A stretch of 64,000 nt of DNA from Cinclus cinclus (lineage: Eukaryota; Chordata; Aves; Passeriformes; Cinclidae). The stretch lies in assembly GCF_963662255.1 (NCBI RefSeq), contig NC_085047.1, forward strand, positions 95,425,619 through 95,489,618. Reading direction: 5' to 3'. The notes below the pieces were generated by a model. It ran no database searches. It was not told where the DNA came from and worked only from the letters and a program-made list of their open reading frames with translations. The position numbers and the translations under genes were made by a program. Below, piece by piece: positions 37,223-50,100 of the stretch (the first letter of the stretch is position 1; each line of letters begins with the position of its first letter).

Positions 37223-40200
37223 TTTTTTTTAAAAAATATAATATATGGTTAAATATATAAATATAGGTTATATAGCTTATATGTAATTAAGGTTTGTATG
37301 CCCTTAGAATGATTTCTCTGTCTCCTGCTGGTTTTTGAGTACATATACCAATTTCACGATAATCCATTATAGGAACAGGCCTTCTTTCTGGTACCCCTTC
37401 TTTAGGATCGAAAGACATATTTTTCAAGACAAACTTCTCTTGTAATTTCCTATCATCTCGTATTCAGTCATCACTGGCTCTTTAGAACTGGAGCTATTCC
37501 AAAACCTTTTCTATTACTATACTTCGTGACTGATGTCTAGCTATCAGCATGATCCACAGCCTCTCAAGGATTTTTTAAAGCTTCAGATCAGTTCTTAGCA
37601 TGATATGTTGAATTCTTCAGTTTCACAAAGTATCTGCAGCTCATTTTTTTGCTTAAATCAGTATAAAGATGTACTGCTGTTTTTGGAACAAAAAACTTGA
37701 ATTGAGAACCATACAGCAAAGTTCAATTAGTTATGTATTTAAATTTGCCAGCTTTTTTGAACGCCTATCTTGCAGTTCTGAGACAAAGATAATATTTAAA
37801 ATATGAAACACGGTAAAAATTAATATTTAGCCTTAATAATCATCAAAAGCATATATAAAGTATGTTCAGGCATATGTGCAATTAAACAATATGACATAAT
37901 TTCACAACAAATAAATTTGACCTTTTTTATGGTACATAAAAAACTTATTTTAGTGGTTTCTGATATGTTAGGTGAAGGTAACAGGTTATTGTTAACAGAT
38001 AAAGTTGCTGGTCATGTCATGAATGTAGCCAGGAAAATATATACCACATAAGCTTTAAAATTATTTATAAACAAAACAATATATGTAACTATCAGAAGAT
38101 TTGTTGTTTTTTTTTGCAATTTCAAAATGACACTGGATATTAATTGAACGCAATCATATTGGTTCAGAAGGTGGAATAAATTCTTATGAGTTTCAATATT
38201 CATTTGGCTTGAGCTAGTGATATTACATTAGAAACACTGAAAAAAAACATTGAAAGTACAAAAGTGGTGTTTGAAGCTGAGATTCATTTCACTTAACATC
38301 AGGTCTTTAAAAATTCGAGATCTCACCTCAACTACATTGACTCCACAGACACCAAAGAGGATCCTCATCGCACTGATCAGAAACATCTTTTAGGATAAGG
38401 GGAGTTACTCTCTGAAGAAGCTAATATCTATCACGTGAAAAGAGAAGACAAATAACTAGGCTGCCTTAAGATGGCAAGCTTTAAAATGAGCTAAAATAAG
38501 ACAAAACAATTCTTCCTTAGAGCCACAGAAAAAAATAAATATCATACAACCTAAATTTATTTCAAGTACTAATTTAATATTTTTACCTCATTATATAACC
38601 AGTATGTAATTGTGGTACATCAGGTATTTATATATCATGTATTTATATTACATTGCAATATTATAAATTCAAACCTTCCTGAGGCTTTTATTGTGGACAA
38701 ATGAAATGTTAGATGAGTAGGTCTCGGCAGCTTATTATCTTCTGACTTTCTTTGGCCTTACCACTCGAGGCACGGTGGGCTGGTTCCCTTGTTTTCTCCA
38801 GAATGGGGTAGAACATGGAGGTTTCAGTTTTGCTTTTCTGTTAAACTCATATCTGACTGCCAGATCTTTCTAAGCCTATTTAATGAATAAAGAATTATGA
38901 TAAATAGCTGCTTAACTTGACCAAGGACAATACAGAATTTGTATAAAGACTCTAACTTTGTAGTGGCCATAAGTACACGTCATAGTTGTTCCTACAGGGG
39001 ATAAAACAAAGCAGAGTTAAAAGCCAAAGTGTGGTTTAATACAAAAAATAAAATATCAGTCCAGCTGAATTTATTTCACTATTCCTTTAAAGGAAGCAAA
39101 TAAAAAAAAATGTGTAAGACAAAAAATTTGCCAACTTATTAAAAATTCAACACTTACCACTGAAGCTGTCAATCACATATTACAAAAGTAAATATGTCAT
39201 GTGTTTATTTGGTCTTGACAATGCATATTCAAGTCTTTTTTTCTAACTGCGAAAATTTTCACTCACAAAACTCTCAAGAATAAAAAAAAAAAAATCAGTT
39301 ATACGAGTCACCTGATAGGACAGCATTTAAAGAAATATAATTAAAAATTCTGTATCTTCATTAGAGAAGCAGTCTTTTATTAGCGCAAAGATAATAAAAA
39401 ATGCTAATTTACATTAGAATGTAAATTAACTTTTGGGACAAATTAGTGAAAGCTGTAAAAAGGATCGAAAGGGAAGGTACTGTGAAAAGTGAATTAAAAT
39501 GGGAAAGGAAATTAGCTGTGGCACTGCAAGCCACAGGAGCTTTTGTGCTGTGTGTAGCTCTGTCACTTGCACTGCCAGTGCTCTATTTGCAGACCTCACA
39601 TTCTCAGCAGCATGTGTCTGCCATTGATGTATTGCAGAAAGGCTCTCCTACTAAATACATATAAATACATCGTTTGTGAGAGTAAATGGTGCTAACACAA
39701 TGCAATAAAAGGAATTAATCTTTACCCAGATTATGTTAGCTAAAAAATAGGACTATAAAAACTGATTACATGAGATTGCTTCTTTACAGAGCGAAATCAA
39801 GTCTTCTGTAAAATGTCCTTTGCTAGGAGAAACTAAACCATAGGTGGTCAAGTGGAATTAAGCGATATTTTTGAGAGGACTAAAATGAAATGTATTGTTA
39901 AATATTAGAGTATTTTAAGGTGGTCTTTTCAAAGGATGAGCATAGAAACTAATTTATTTCTGTTTGCTAGTCTTCACTATAGTTGAATTTCTCAGTGTTT
40001 CTAGAGGATTGTCTTCTGAAGCCCTTGGAGTAAGAGTGTCAATCTCCCTGGAATATTTATTACTGAAGTAATTTCGTTAGGCTGAACAGGCACATTTCTT
40101 CAAATATGCCGGAATCATGACTGCTTTTTGTTCCTACCAGATATTTTAGCTAAGAGAGAAAAAAAGTGCTGGAATAAAAGCAAATAAGCTAATGGGAATT

Positions 40201-40708
40201 AGAAAATATTAAGGAAGAAACATGTTTGATGTTTCCTTTTTCCTTTGAAAATATTTATCTGGGCAAATTCCATGCAAGGTTCTGGCCTATCAGAAAGTGA
40301 AGGGTAGGAATATTTTAAGCATGATGATGTCACAAGATATAACTACTCTTTTGCATAAAGTCTAAGATAAAAAAAGGTGAATAAATAAATAAATAAATAA
40401 ATAAATACTAGAAATAACATGGCAATCATTTACTGATAGAATTCTCCATTCAGATCAAGTAGATTATAGAAACTGAAGTATATCAAGGACTCTGACTGAA
40501 GAGTGAATATCAATTTCTATCATTTTTGAAAATGCTGCTTTCTTATTCAGGCATTTGTAACCTAAATTCAATATCAGAGAAATAATCAATAGTAAGAATA
40601 TCTTACAAATGTAAAAAAAAAAAAAAATTCAGTTTGGGAAATGAAACACAAATACATGGGAGGAATGGAAAAAATATTAATATGGATAAAATATAATCTG
40701 TCTTTGGA
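37223..40708. other. unassigned AT-rich DNA with a balanced-composition patch near 39.4-39.7 kb
   Basis: No recognised repeat apart from the AAAT array at 40380. A patch at 39425-39664 is open on the plus strand from a TAA at 39422 to a stop at about 39662. It includes a hydrophobic stretch (GAFVLCVALSLALPVLYL) but no ATG; the nearest possible initiation codon is GTG. No domain is recognised. It is recorded here, not called as a gene. Confidence 0.5.
40380..40407. repeat. AAAT tetramer microsatellite
   Basis: Seven perfect AAAT units. Confidence 0.95.
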
Positions 40709-41095
40709 CATAGAAAATAGAATAGAATAGCTTGATCCAGTGATATTCAGTCTAGCTGCCTGACCAATTCAGGGCTGACCAAAAGATGAAGCATGTTTCC
40801 CAAATGCCTCTTAAAACACTGATGAGCTTGGGACATGACCAGCTCTTTAAGAAGATTTTTGCAGCCCATGAACAATCTCTCTGTAAAGAAATGCTTCCTA
40901 ACATTCAGCCTAAGCCTGCCCTGGTGCAGCTTTGAGGCATTCCTATGTGTCCTTTCCCTGGATCCCAAGGAGAAGAGCTCAGCACCTCCCTCTTCACTTC
41001 TCCCCCTTAGGAAGCTGCAGAGAGCACTGAGGTCACCTTCAGCCTGGTTCTGTTTTAGCTAGGCAAGCCCAAAGTCCTCAACTGCTCATCATCAT
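40709..41095 (-). mobile_element. CR1 LINE, 3' portion, inverted, with AATAG tail
   Basis: The left edge is CATAGAAAATAGAATAGAATAG, a decayed CR1 tail microsatellite. The body then follows inverted CR1 order: TGTTTCCCAAATGCCTCTTAAA, GAAATGCTTCCTAACATTCAG, GCCTGCCCTGGTGCAGC, then a GAAGCTGCAGAGAGC...CACTGAGGTC segment. The subfamily differs from the 21.5 and 37.0 kb copies. Frames across it are incidental. Confidence 0.88.
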
Positions 41096-42975
41096 ATAAA
41101 TCAAAACAGATTTGCTTGCACCATACTCAAAATTTTTTTAACATGGATATACTGTAATCAAATAATACATGTGTGAGGTTAATAATAAAGGTGTTGAAAA
41201 TATGAGAAATATTTTATTTATTATGTACTGCAATCTATGGAACAGCTCTGCATTTATTCTAATGATAATTATTTTTATGTTGGAATGAATACCATTAATT
41301 TCACCATTCCACTCCACAAATTTACTCAGTTAAAAATATATTTTTGCCCTAAACCATGAAATGCTTAACCTTAAAAGGAAACCTGTAGCAACATCCAAAG
41401 ATCAATCATTTGAGACTACCATTTCAGGTTTTAAATGGTCCACAACAAGCTTTGAATTCTTGTTTAGTTCTATTTGTGATATCAGCTTTGTCTTCCCCTA
41501 AAATCACCACTGTAGAGTTGATAATAAATATTTTATAATAACAAAGTTATTAATATCTGACTGGAATTCAAAATTGTAGGAGAAAATAACTATTATACAG
41601 TAAACTTTATGTATAAGCATTAAGGCTAAATGTTAAGAAGGTACTTGGGCTTTGCTTGGGTATGATTGATTATCATATTATCACATTAATTAAACAAATT
41701 CATATTGTACTTCACAGAGCAAAATTTTCCATCTTTGAGATGTATATATCATATCCATGTACTTTATAATTTTTTTGTGTAGACAGATACTATGTTACAT
41801 ATGAAGTCTAATTAAAATAAAATAATGTATTTAAATTCATTCATTTTAAGTACACTTCTGTAAATATATTATTTAATTTTATATTAAAATATTTTTGCTT
41901 ACCATAAGTAACCTCTCCTAGCTCCCCATGCATTTTTTTCATACTTGTTGTGTACAGTAATAACACTTGAATAAAGTTTAATAGTATCATTTAACTTATT
42001 TTTGAATTCTCCAGACTCATTAATTTTCCCTTGTGTTTTTATTATGCTTTTTCTACTGCTACAAAATTTTAGAAAACTACAAGATAGGGTAAAAGATAAA
42101 TAATTTTTAGACCCTGTTGCCAAAAAATGAATAGAAATATAAGAGGGAGAAATAATAAACATGCTCAATCACTTGTTCTTAATCCAGTCCAAGAGCTTTT
42201 CTGCCATAATGACTAAAAGGCTGTCAGCCTCTTATATCAATCTGAAAGTGCAAGATCTTGGAGTTTATGTGGACTTACTTTGGTCTGAAATAGTTTTACC
42301 TAGCAATGGTCTAGTAGCCAAGTAACTGTTGCCCAGCCTATTCCACCTTAAGGTCACAAAAACCTTATATAGTCTGATAAGTCCAAGCAGTCATTGCATA
42401 ACGAAGAACAGCTTGCATAAGAACAGATTTTGTTTGTTCTAGTGTGCAACTCTTTATCAGGAAACATATATGAATAAAAAATGTTTTAAGCCCTAAGAAC
42501 TAGTAGGACAAGACTGTCACTATGAGCACCAAAACTGCTTCCTGCAAACTCAAGATGCTTAAGACTATGTGAGACAATTTTTCTCTACTTTGAGCATTGA
42601 TACTACTGAGTCCTCAGGATGCAGGAGAGTCATAAATCTCTTTCTCTCCATAAACTGACTGCGAACTCCTGATTCCATAATACTTGGACAATATATTATT
42701 AAGGAACCAAAGCCCATCTCTGCTATGGCAAAATTGGGTAGTTTAGCCTGAGTTTGCTGAAAAAGAACTGTGAGAAAATCTGTCAAAGAACAAGAAAATA
42801 ATATTACAGGCACCAGGAAAACTTCTGACATGGGATCTTTAATAATCCAGAGCATCAAAAGCAGACTCCAAAAAACTCCAACAGGAAAATATATAAAATC
42901 CTAAAGGGAAAATAAAACCACCATAAAACTCAACAACATCAACAACATAGCAAGGAAGCAACTTCCCCTTCCCCT
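41096..42975. other. unassigned AT-rich DNA
   Basis: No gene or recognised repeat. Minus-strand frames at 41899-42168 and 42565-42858 have no recognisable domain. Confidence 0.6.
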
Positions 42976-43011
42976 CAAAACAAAACAAAACAAAACAAAA
43001 AACAACAAAAC
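42976..43011. repeat. CAAAA pentamer microsatellite
   Basis: About five CAAAA units followed by AACAACAAAAC variants. The repeat produces the Phe/Cys-rich minus-strand frame around it. Confidence 0.9.
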
Positions 43012-45914
43012 GAAGGTACCCAAAACAACCTAAACAAAAACCCCCACAACAATACAAGAAGTATAGAAAGTAAAGCAAGGGGTTACCAAATTATTTGTTC
43101 AACTCAACAGTACTGGCTTATTATTAATTATACTTAACAAGTATATTGTTGTAAGATTCTAGAAACAAAATCTTGCTGAACTGAAAGATGAGGCAGCATT
43201 GTTGGAGTGACTGTCCCAGTTCCTGGAACATGGAATAAGAAGGCACCAATGAAGACAAGCAGCAAGGAGGACAAGGGTAAGGACAAAAAAATCAGGGACA
43301 GGAGGCAGAAAGTATGGATTATGTTTGCAAGGATGAGGTAAAGAAACAAATAAACCACACTTCCCAAAACCCAAAATCAGAGAAGCAAAGACAAGAGGAG
43401 TGAAACCCTTAGAAGCATAATTGCCATCAAGTGGCACACAGAGAAAAGAAAAACCAGCACCAAGTTAACAAATGATGGATTTTATATACAAAGAATAAAC
43501 CAAGAGTCAGGCTAGCAGGCTGGTTCTTTGTCTCCTGACTGACTCCTGTCAGGCAACTAACTGCGGCTCGATTGCCTGGACCAGACATGGACTGACAGCT
43601 GCCATGTTTGATGCTTCATGCTTCAAAACCCCAAATGTTTCTTGCTATACATTTTTATTTTACTTTCCCTTGTATTCCTTGCTTTAGAATAAATATAATC
43701 TCTGAATGAAGCTTTTTTTTTCTCCTCATGATTGAGACATCTAAAACATTTTTCTTTCCTTTGAATTATCTAATGCCTACCATAGTATATATTCAGGACT
43801 AGGCTTTTAATTCTGTCCAACCAGTTTTTGTTCTCTCCCCTCTGATTCCTAGTTTTAATACAAAGTATCTTGTAAAACAAACACAAAGAAATCTCAACCA
43901 GCTTTTTTATCTTTTTTAAATATTCAATGAGCTAATGGAGTACTGATGGCAGAAGAAGAGACTTACCAACTAAAAGCAACTTGATGAGGGAGTTATATTT
44001 CCATGGAATGAAGGAGAGGAGGAGATAATTTGTTATATTGCATTTAGTTATGGAAAAATAATGTATAAAAACCAAAATATTTCAATCATGAAGATCTGGA
44101 AAATTTACAGACTGAAAAATTAATATTTTTTCTTTCTGCAACTTTATAATGGCTTCAGAATTTGAGGAATTTTTTAAAGTGTTGGAATATAAATTAAATT
44201 AAAACAGTACAAATAAAAGAGGAAATATGTCCAGTCTCATAAAAAAAGCTACAAAATTCTTTGTAGGTAGGACATATTAACCCCATTCCATCACTGAGGT
44301 ACCGCTAGAGTGAAAGGATAATTTAGCAGAATTACATACTCTTGGACTAAATTGTGCTAATCCTAAACAACAGGCAAATTTTTGCTTGGCTGATCCTGAA
44401 TATAGTGATTGTTCATTTTTCATAACTTGCAGGTTAAATAATTTGTTTCATCCCAGATTGTTTTTCATAGATCTATAATTTTTTTAAAAGAACAAAGAAA
44501 GAGTTGTTGCATTTTGTAGAATAAAAATATTGAGTGCAAAATACCATTATTTCCATGAAAAGAACAAAATCAGGAAAAAATCACACCTGAGAACCGTGTT
44601 CATATTCAGAAGATGTGCAGATGTACAAGCATCCTCTTGCTTGTAATAAAGTAATTCTAGGACAATATCAGATGCTACTATTGTGAAATGGAAGATTAGA
44701 AGAAGAATTACTCAAGATCATTATTGTCTACCTGTTGGTACTGGCAATAATTATAAACCATAAAAACTGACCAAATCTAGGCAAACAGTTCCATAACAGC
44801 AAAGCCAAGGGGAAAGACCATGTAAATATTCAACTGCAACTATGGGTTGTGGAACAAATATTTCTATTAAAAAACTCATTGAACAAAAACTTTCTTTAAA
44901 ACTTTAATTATTTGTTAAGAGTAAAATTGTATTTTGGCTGAAAGTTATATTTAAAAGGCCTCATCCAGAATGTTTATCTAAATGAATTGAAAAAGTGGTC
45001 TGTAAATGGGAGGTGGTCAGAGAAGTGGTCTGAGAAGTTAATGGGAGGAGTCATCCAGGACCCAGACACTGTCATGAAAATGAAGCCACAATATTTAATT
45101 TTGTTAGGACGTTGAAATCAATGCATACACTTTGTATCTTATTATAAAAGTTTTAGAAGGAAGAAGGAACCAATATATCTTGAAAGGAAAAAAATATATA
45201 TTTTTTGAGAAGGTGTATTATAAAAACCTCTACAGACTCTTACAGAAAATTATGCAAAAAATTTCTATTTTTCTCCCCAAAAAATCTTTCTATCTCTACA
45301 AAAACCTGTAGTAAATTATTAATATCTGGATATTTGAAATAGTACACAGAATACTTAAATTCATTAAATTGCTTCTAAAAATATGCTTTTTTGGTTTTAA
45401 AATAAAATAATTACTTTTTCCCATTTTTTTCAAGTGAAGTCAATTATTTTTAACTCCATTCCTGACTGTATGCTGTTTGCTTTGTGTGGCTGAAACCAGC
45501 ACAGTTAAGGAGCTGATGGGGAAAAGGAGAAAACTTTGTTGTTTTCCTCTAAACTTTACTGAATTCAAAGGCCAGTGAAGTCAGTAGAAATCTTTCCATT
45601 ACCAACAGTGAGCTTTTGATCATGCCACAACTTTATACTTCAAAGGATAGCTCCCACTCATCCTCTAAGGTTTTCCCCTCTTTTAGCTATCATAACTTTG
45701 CTTCTCTATATGCCTCCTTTTCTGTATTTCTTTCAGAAAATCTTGGCCCACTTTTCATTCTTTATTACAGAAAATCTTAGGGAAAATCCAGCTGATATAA
45801 TTACACAAAACAAAATAACTCTATGCACAGCAAGAGACAGACTTCACAACTTTTTTGTAAGGGACCAAAACCCATCTATATTCTGCTGTCCAAAAGAGAT
45901 TTAAATTTCTTATT
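43012..45914. other. unassigned DNA, purine-rich then AT-rich
   Basis: Between 43140 and 43640 the plus strand is purine-rich and GC-richer than its surroundings, with an AATAAA at 43495. It may be an old unrecognised repeat, but no terminal structure was found. The rest to 45914 is AT-rich with no recognised element. Confidence 0.5.
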
Positions 45915-46155
45915 TGTCCTGATATATTGGTTTTGCACGGTCTGATTGTGGCAGCACAGGGCCCACAGAGGCAGCTGCTTGTGAGAAGCTGCTGGAAGCT
46001 TCCACCATGTCCAGCAGTGCCAATCCCTGATGGCTCTGAAGATGGACATGCTGCTGGCCAAGGCTGGGCCAGTGAGAGAGGTTGGTAATGCCTCTGTGAT
46101 GACATATTTAAAAAGGAAACCAAAACAAAGGACACACAGTTTTCTCTTCTAGTTG

Positions 46156-46182
46156 GAGAAGAGGAGGAGGAGGAGGAGGAGG
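46156..46182. repeat. GAG triplet microsatellite inside LTR-B
   Basis: Seven to eight GAG/GGA units shortly after the promoter-like region of the LTR. Purine-only tract. Confidence 0.93.
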
Positions 46183-46321
46183 TGAGAACATGAGAGAGAA
46201 ACAACATGGACACACCAAGGTCAGTGGGGAAGGAGGGGCAGGAGGTGCTCCAGGCACTGGAGCCAAGATTCCTCTGCAGCCCATGGTGAGACCATGATGA
46301 AGCAGCTGTGATCCTGCAGCC

Positions 46322-46516
46322 ATGGGGATCCATGGGGATGCAGAGATCCACCCACAGCCCATGGGGATCCATGGGGATGCAGAGATCCACCCACAGCCCA
46401 TGGGGATCCATGGGGATGCAGAGATCCACCCACAGCCCATGGGGATCCATGGGGATGCAGAGATCCACCCACAGCCCATGGGGATCCATGGGGATGCAGA
46501 GATCCACCCTCAGGCC
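46322..46516. repeat. 39-bp minisatellite, five copies, inside LTR-B
   Basis: Five head-to-tail copies at 46322, 46361, 46400, 46439 and 46478. The first four match almost exactly; the last diverges in its final bases. Each unit begins with two near-identical 10-mers (ATGGGGATCC and ATGGGGATGC). Because 39 is a multiple of three, frames stay open through the array on both strands, which creates several overlapping frames repeating every 13 residues. The near identity points to recent expansion or homogenisation. Confidence 0.97.
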
Positions 46517-47120
46517 ATGGGGAAGGTGCTCACACTGGAGCAGGTGATGTCTGGGGGAGGCTGTGGTCCAGTGGGAGACCCAGTGGAGAAAGGGGCCCTG
46601 GTCACAGGCTGGAGCAGCCTGTCCTTGGAGGACTGCACCCCATGGAAGAGTGACCCACACCACAGCAGTTTTGGGAGGACTGTGTGCCCATGGGGGGAGT
46701 TCACATTGCAGCAGGTGTGGTTTGGCTGCTGCTCTTGAGAATGGACCCATGGTGGAGAAGTTCATGGAGATCTGTCTCCCGTGGGAGGGAGCCCATGGTG
46801 CAGCAGGGGAAGAACTGCTCTCCTGGAGCAGCAGAAGCAAATGTTGGTGATGAACAGACCAAAACCCCCACGCCCTGTCTCCCTGTTCTGTCAGTGGGAA
46901 GGAGCTGGAGGGGAAGGTGTTTAAGGGCTTATTTTACTTCTCATTAACCTTAAGTTGAGCCTGTTTTGCCCTTGAAGTGTTTCTTCCGGTCTTTATCTAA
47001 CTGATCAAACCTTTGGGTTTGTTTTTGGTTTTTTTTGTGTCTCCACTACCCAGCTGTGGCAGGGGTAGGTAAGTGAATAACTCTCATGGGTGCCTGGAAT
47101 TAGACCAGAGTCACATCACA

Positions 47121-50100
47121 CCTGAATACCATCTTTGGTGCTTATCAGGAAAGAGATGTTTATATATGGAAGAGACATTTTTGAATTCTACTAGACTCAG
47201 CTACCGCTTTTTTTCTGAAATATTTGTATTGTCATTTAGAAGGAAAGTGGTGCTCTCTAGGATAATTGCACAAAAAGTATGAGATTTTGATTATCCTCCT
47301 TCCTTTTGTTTTTTTTATAATTTATTTCTATTTTAACGTTACATGAAATTCATCATCACAAAGTGGAAGGATATCATTGCAGACAGATGGCTTGAAGTAT
47401 GAAATTTCTTACCAAATAGAACTGAGAACATGAGGAGGGAGATATCACAATAAAAATAATTTTAAAAAACCCTGTCTTTGTCAATTAATGTAGTGACAAC
47501 ACTGTTTAATTTACTTTATGTCTGCTAAAATGAGTGACTAGAAGGTGTATATTTTTAGATATGGTTTGCATTCAAGTAGAATGGAAGCGAGATTTAGACA
47601 GAGCTATTTTAAGCACCAGTTGGTAGTGCACTGAGACAAAGAAATAACTTCTAAGTATAAGGTATTGTAAAGAAAACTTTAAAAAACCCTTAAAAATACA
47701 CGAGTCCTTCTCCAAAATGACTTTCTGCTGTACTCAGCTATTAGTTAATGCATTAGCAGCACAAATCTATCAATTATTTTCACAGCCTTCCTGTCTGTAC
47801 TTTACAGAGTACACTCTTAGCAAAGAGGAAAATTTATAAAAATAGTTACAGAGTTCTTTCAGAAGTCTGTGAGCAAGTCAAATTCAGATCTTTGATGATT
47901 ATGAAAGATGTGGTATTTAAGTAGGACATATTGAGGTAGTGACTAATTAGAGTTCTCAGCACCATTAAAACTTAAACAATTTTAGTTTTCTGAGACAAAA
48001 TAGTCCAATTAATTTTAACAGTAAATGTGTTTCTTTTAACTATGAGAGTCTTATAAAAGGTTTTTTCCCATTTTCCCACTAAATTATTTAAATCATTATA
48101 TTTATTTATGTCAGAATAGAAATCACTAAGGAAATTTTCAGTGTAAAAATCCAACTATTATTTTTTGTATCAGTTATGTCTATAATTTCACCACAAGGAT
48201 AAGGTTTTGGAATGACAGCATGCACTACAGTGTAGAAATAGGGGAAAAGAAGCAAACATTGGATCAGATCCCTCAGGCACATTTAGGTGTCTCTCTTACC
48301 CAACCAAGTGAGTTAAGCACCTATGTGCTTTTGAAGATCTGGCTCTTAACAGATTTTTGCAGTTAAAAAGAATAACAAAAGGCAGACATTACCAGGGAAG
48401 TAGAGAGGGAAGTTGCAATGGCAATTCTATTTGCCCAGAGACTATTCACTAGACTCTTATGTCAAATAAGTCTAGTTTAAAAAAGTAATCAATACTGCTG
48501 CCAAAACTTGTGTGAATCTTGATGCTTCAGAGCAAAAGTACACAAATATTTGTTAGTTTCCCTGTGCTGCTACTTGAATTCCTTGTGGACTGGAAAGGGC
48601 CTATGATTCCAAGAGAAGCATGACCAGTTTCCCCTGATGACTGAGACAAGGAAAGGAACAGATGTGGAACTGCTTTTCTCTGCCTCAGTATTATGTACTA
48701 AACTGAGGAAACAAAATCTTTAGTCTACTGTCATAAATCAGTGATTTGAGGGCTGTCCAACTACAGTTTATTCTTAACTTTTTGTACATGTGCCTTTTGA
48801 AGAGAAGCTCTCTAACAAGTTATTAGCTACACTACTTGTCTTGCAGTTCAATGAATGCCTCTTTAATAAGCTCCACAGAAAGGAAACTTGAAAAAAAATT
48901 AAATAATCCATGTCATCTACTTGTCTGGAAGATTCTAGAAGTTCAGTCTCAAGACTTTATTGGCATTTGACCCTTTGAAAAAAATAACCTGATATCTACA
49001 TTTATTTACAATTTTAATAGTTTTCAAAGAAAAAAAAAGTCAGTTTGACTTTATATTTTGAATTTAATTTAAAAAATCCTATATATTTACAGAAATTCTG
49101 AGTATAACTTCTGTACTGTCATATTGTCCAACTAATTTAGTCTCTATTTGAAAGTCTTCACTTCAATCTTTACACATAGTGCTAAATTAATTTAAATCAA
49201 CTAAATTTGTATTTATTCAAAGGGAAATGCATATTTAGAAGAAAAAAACAAATGCTCTGCAAAATGTGTCAAAGATGGACAACTTAGTGGCTGCAGCAGC
49301 TACAATACTGCATTCCCAAAAAGTTATGCTGGAAGACTTCAAAGGAAATAATCCATGAAAGTAAAAGTTCTCAAAGTTCTTGAGAAATGGTAAATCTGAT
49401 TAAGAGGAAAATGACAGGTCCTGTCAATATGAGGTAATCTTGGGTCCTCAAATTGGAAAGACATTCACACTTTTAGTTTGCAGTTTCTCATGTGAGGGAA
49501 ACTTAGTAAATGCTGTCTTGTCCTAACTGATTCACACAGAGGAGTACTGACAGAATAAAGAATGAACAGGAAAGGTCACTTTTTTCATCCCTCTTAAACT
49601 CTAATTTGGATTTAACCCATCTCCCTGCTGTATACCAAGAGTGTTATCAGTTATGAAATCACTTAATAGGAGTGCTTTACTTGTAATGACTGAGAGTTAA
49701 CCAAGGCTGTTAGAGTTTGCTGCAATAGCTATATTGATTTAGAAAGATAATTGGAAGCCGATCTAGGATTATGTGAGAAAAATAAAAGTCCCAGGAGAAA
49801 AGAGGTCTTGCAGTTGAGATCATATAATACTGGCATGAGTTACAATTTTGTGAATGTTTACACTCCTGCAAATTAGACACATGTGATACAGAATTGACAG
49901 ATTCTGGAACTAAAGAGGCATTTTAGATAAAGGAAAGTTATCCCTTGATGACAGTGAAAATAGTGAAAAAGAGTATAAGCTATAAGTACTATAACAAAAT
50001 AAACAATAAACCACAAGAAATACCAAAACTGGTTTTGGCAATTTAATATCTAGGAAATAAACAGGAGATATTGCCAATCTGAAGCAATATATGATATTTC

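Larger units (their letters stand above)
45915..47120 (+). mobile_element. nearly full-length GC-rich avian LTR (LTR-B copy 1)
   Basis: Starts TGTCCTGATATATTGG and ends near CACATCACA, consistent with TG...CA termini. Internal order matches a common bird LTR: GCAGCACAGGGCCCACAG, GAGAAGCTGCTGGAAGC, a TATTTAAAAAGG promoter-like motif (46104), GAGGTGCTCCAGGC, repeated CCCATGGGGATCC-type units, GTGCAGCAGGGGAAG, and a 3' TTATTTTACTTCTCATTA block. It carries an internal 39-bp minisatellite and a GAG triplet run. No gag, pol or env-like frames flank it, so it is probably a solo LTR. Frames of up to 339 codons on the minus strand and 138 on the plus strand are artefacts of its GC content and triplet-phased repeat. 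Confidence 0.82.

Noticed and set aside
45821..46840. 339-codon minus-strand frame as a protein gene
   Set aside because: It begins at TTG, runs antisense through an LTR and is kept open by a repeat whose length is a multiple of three.
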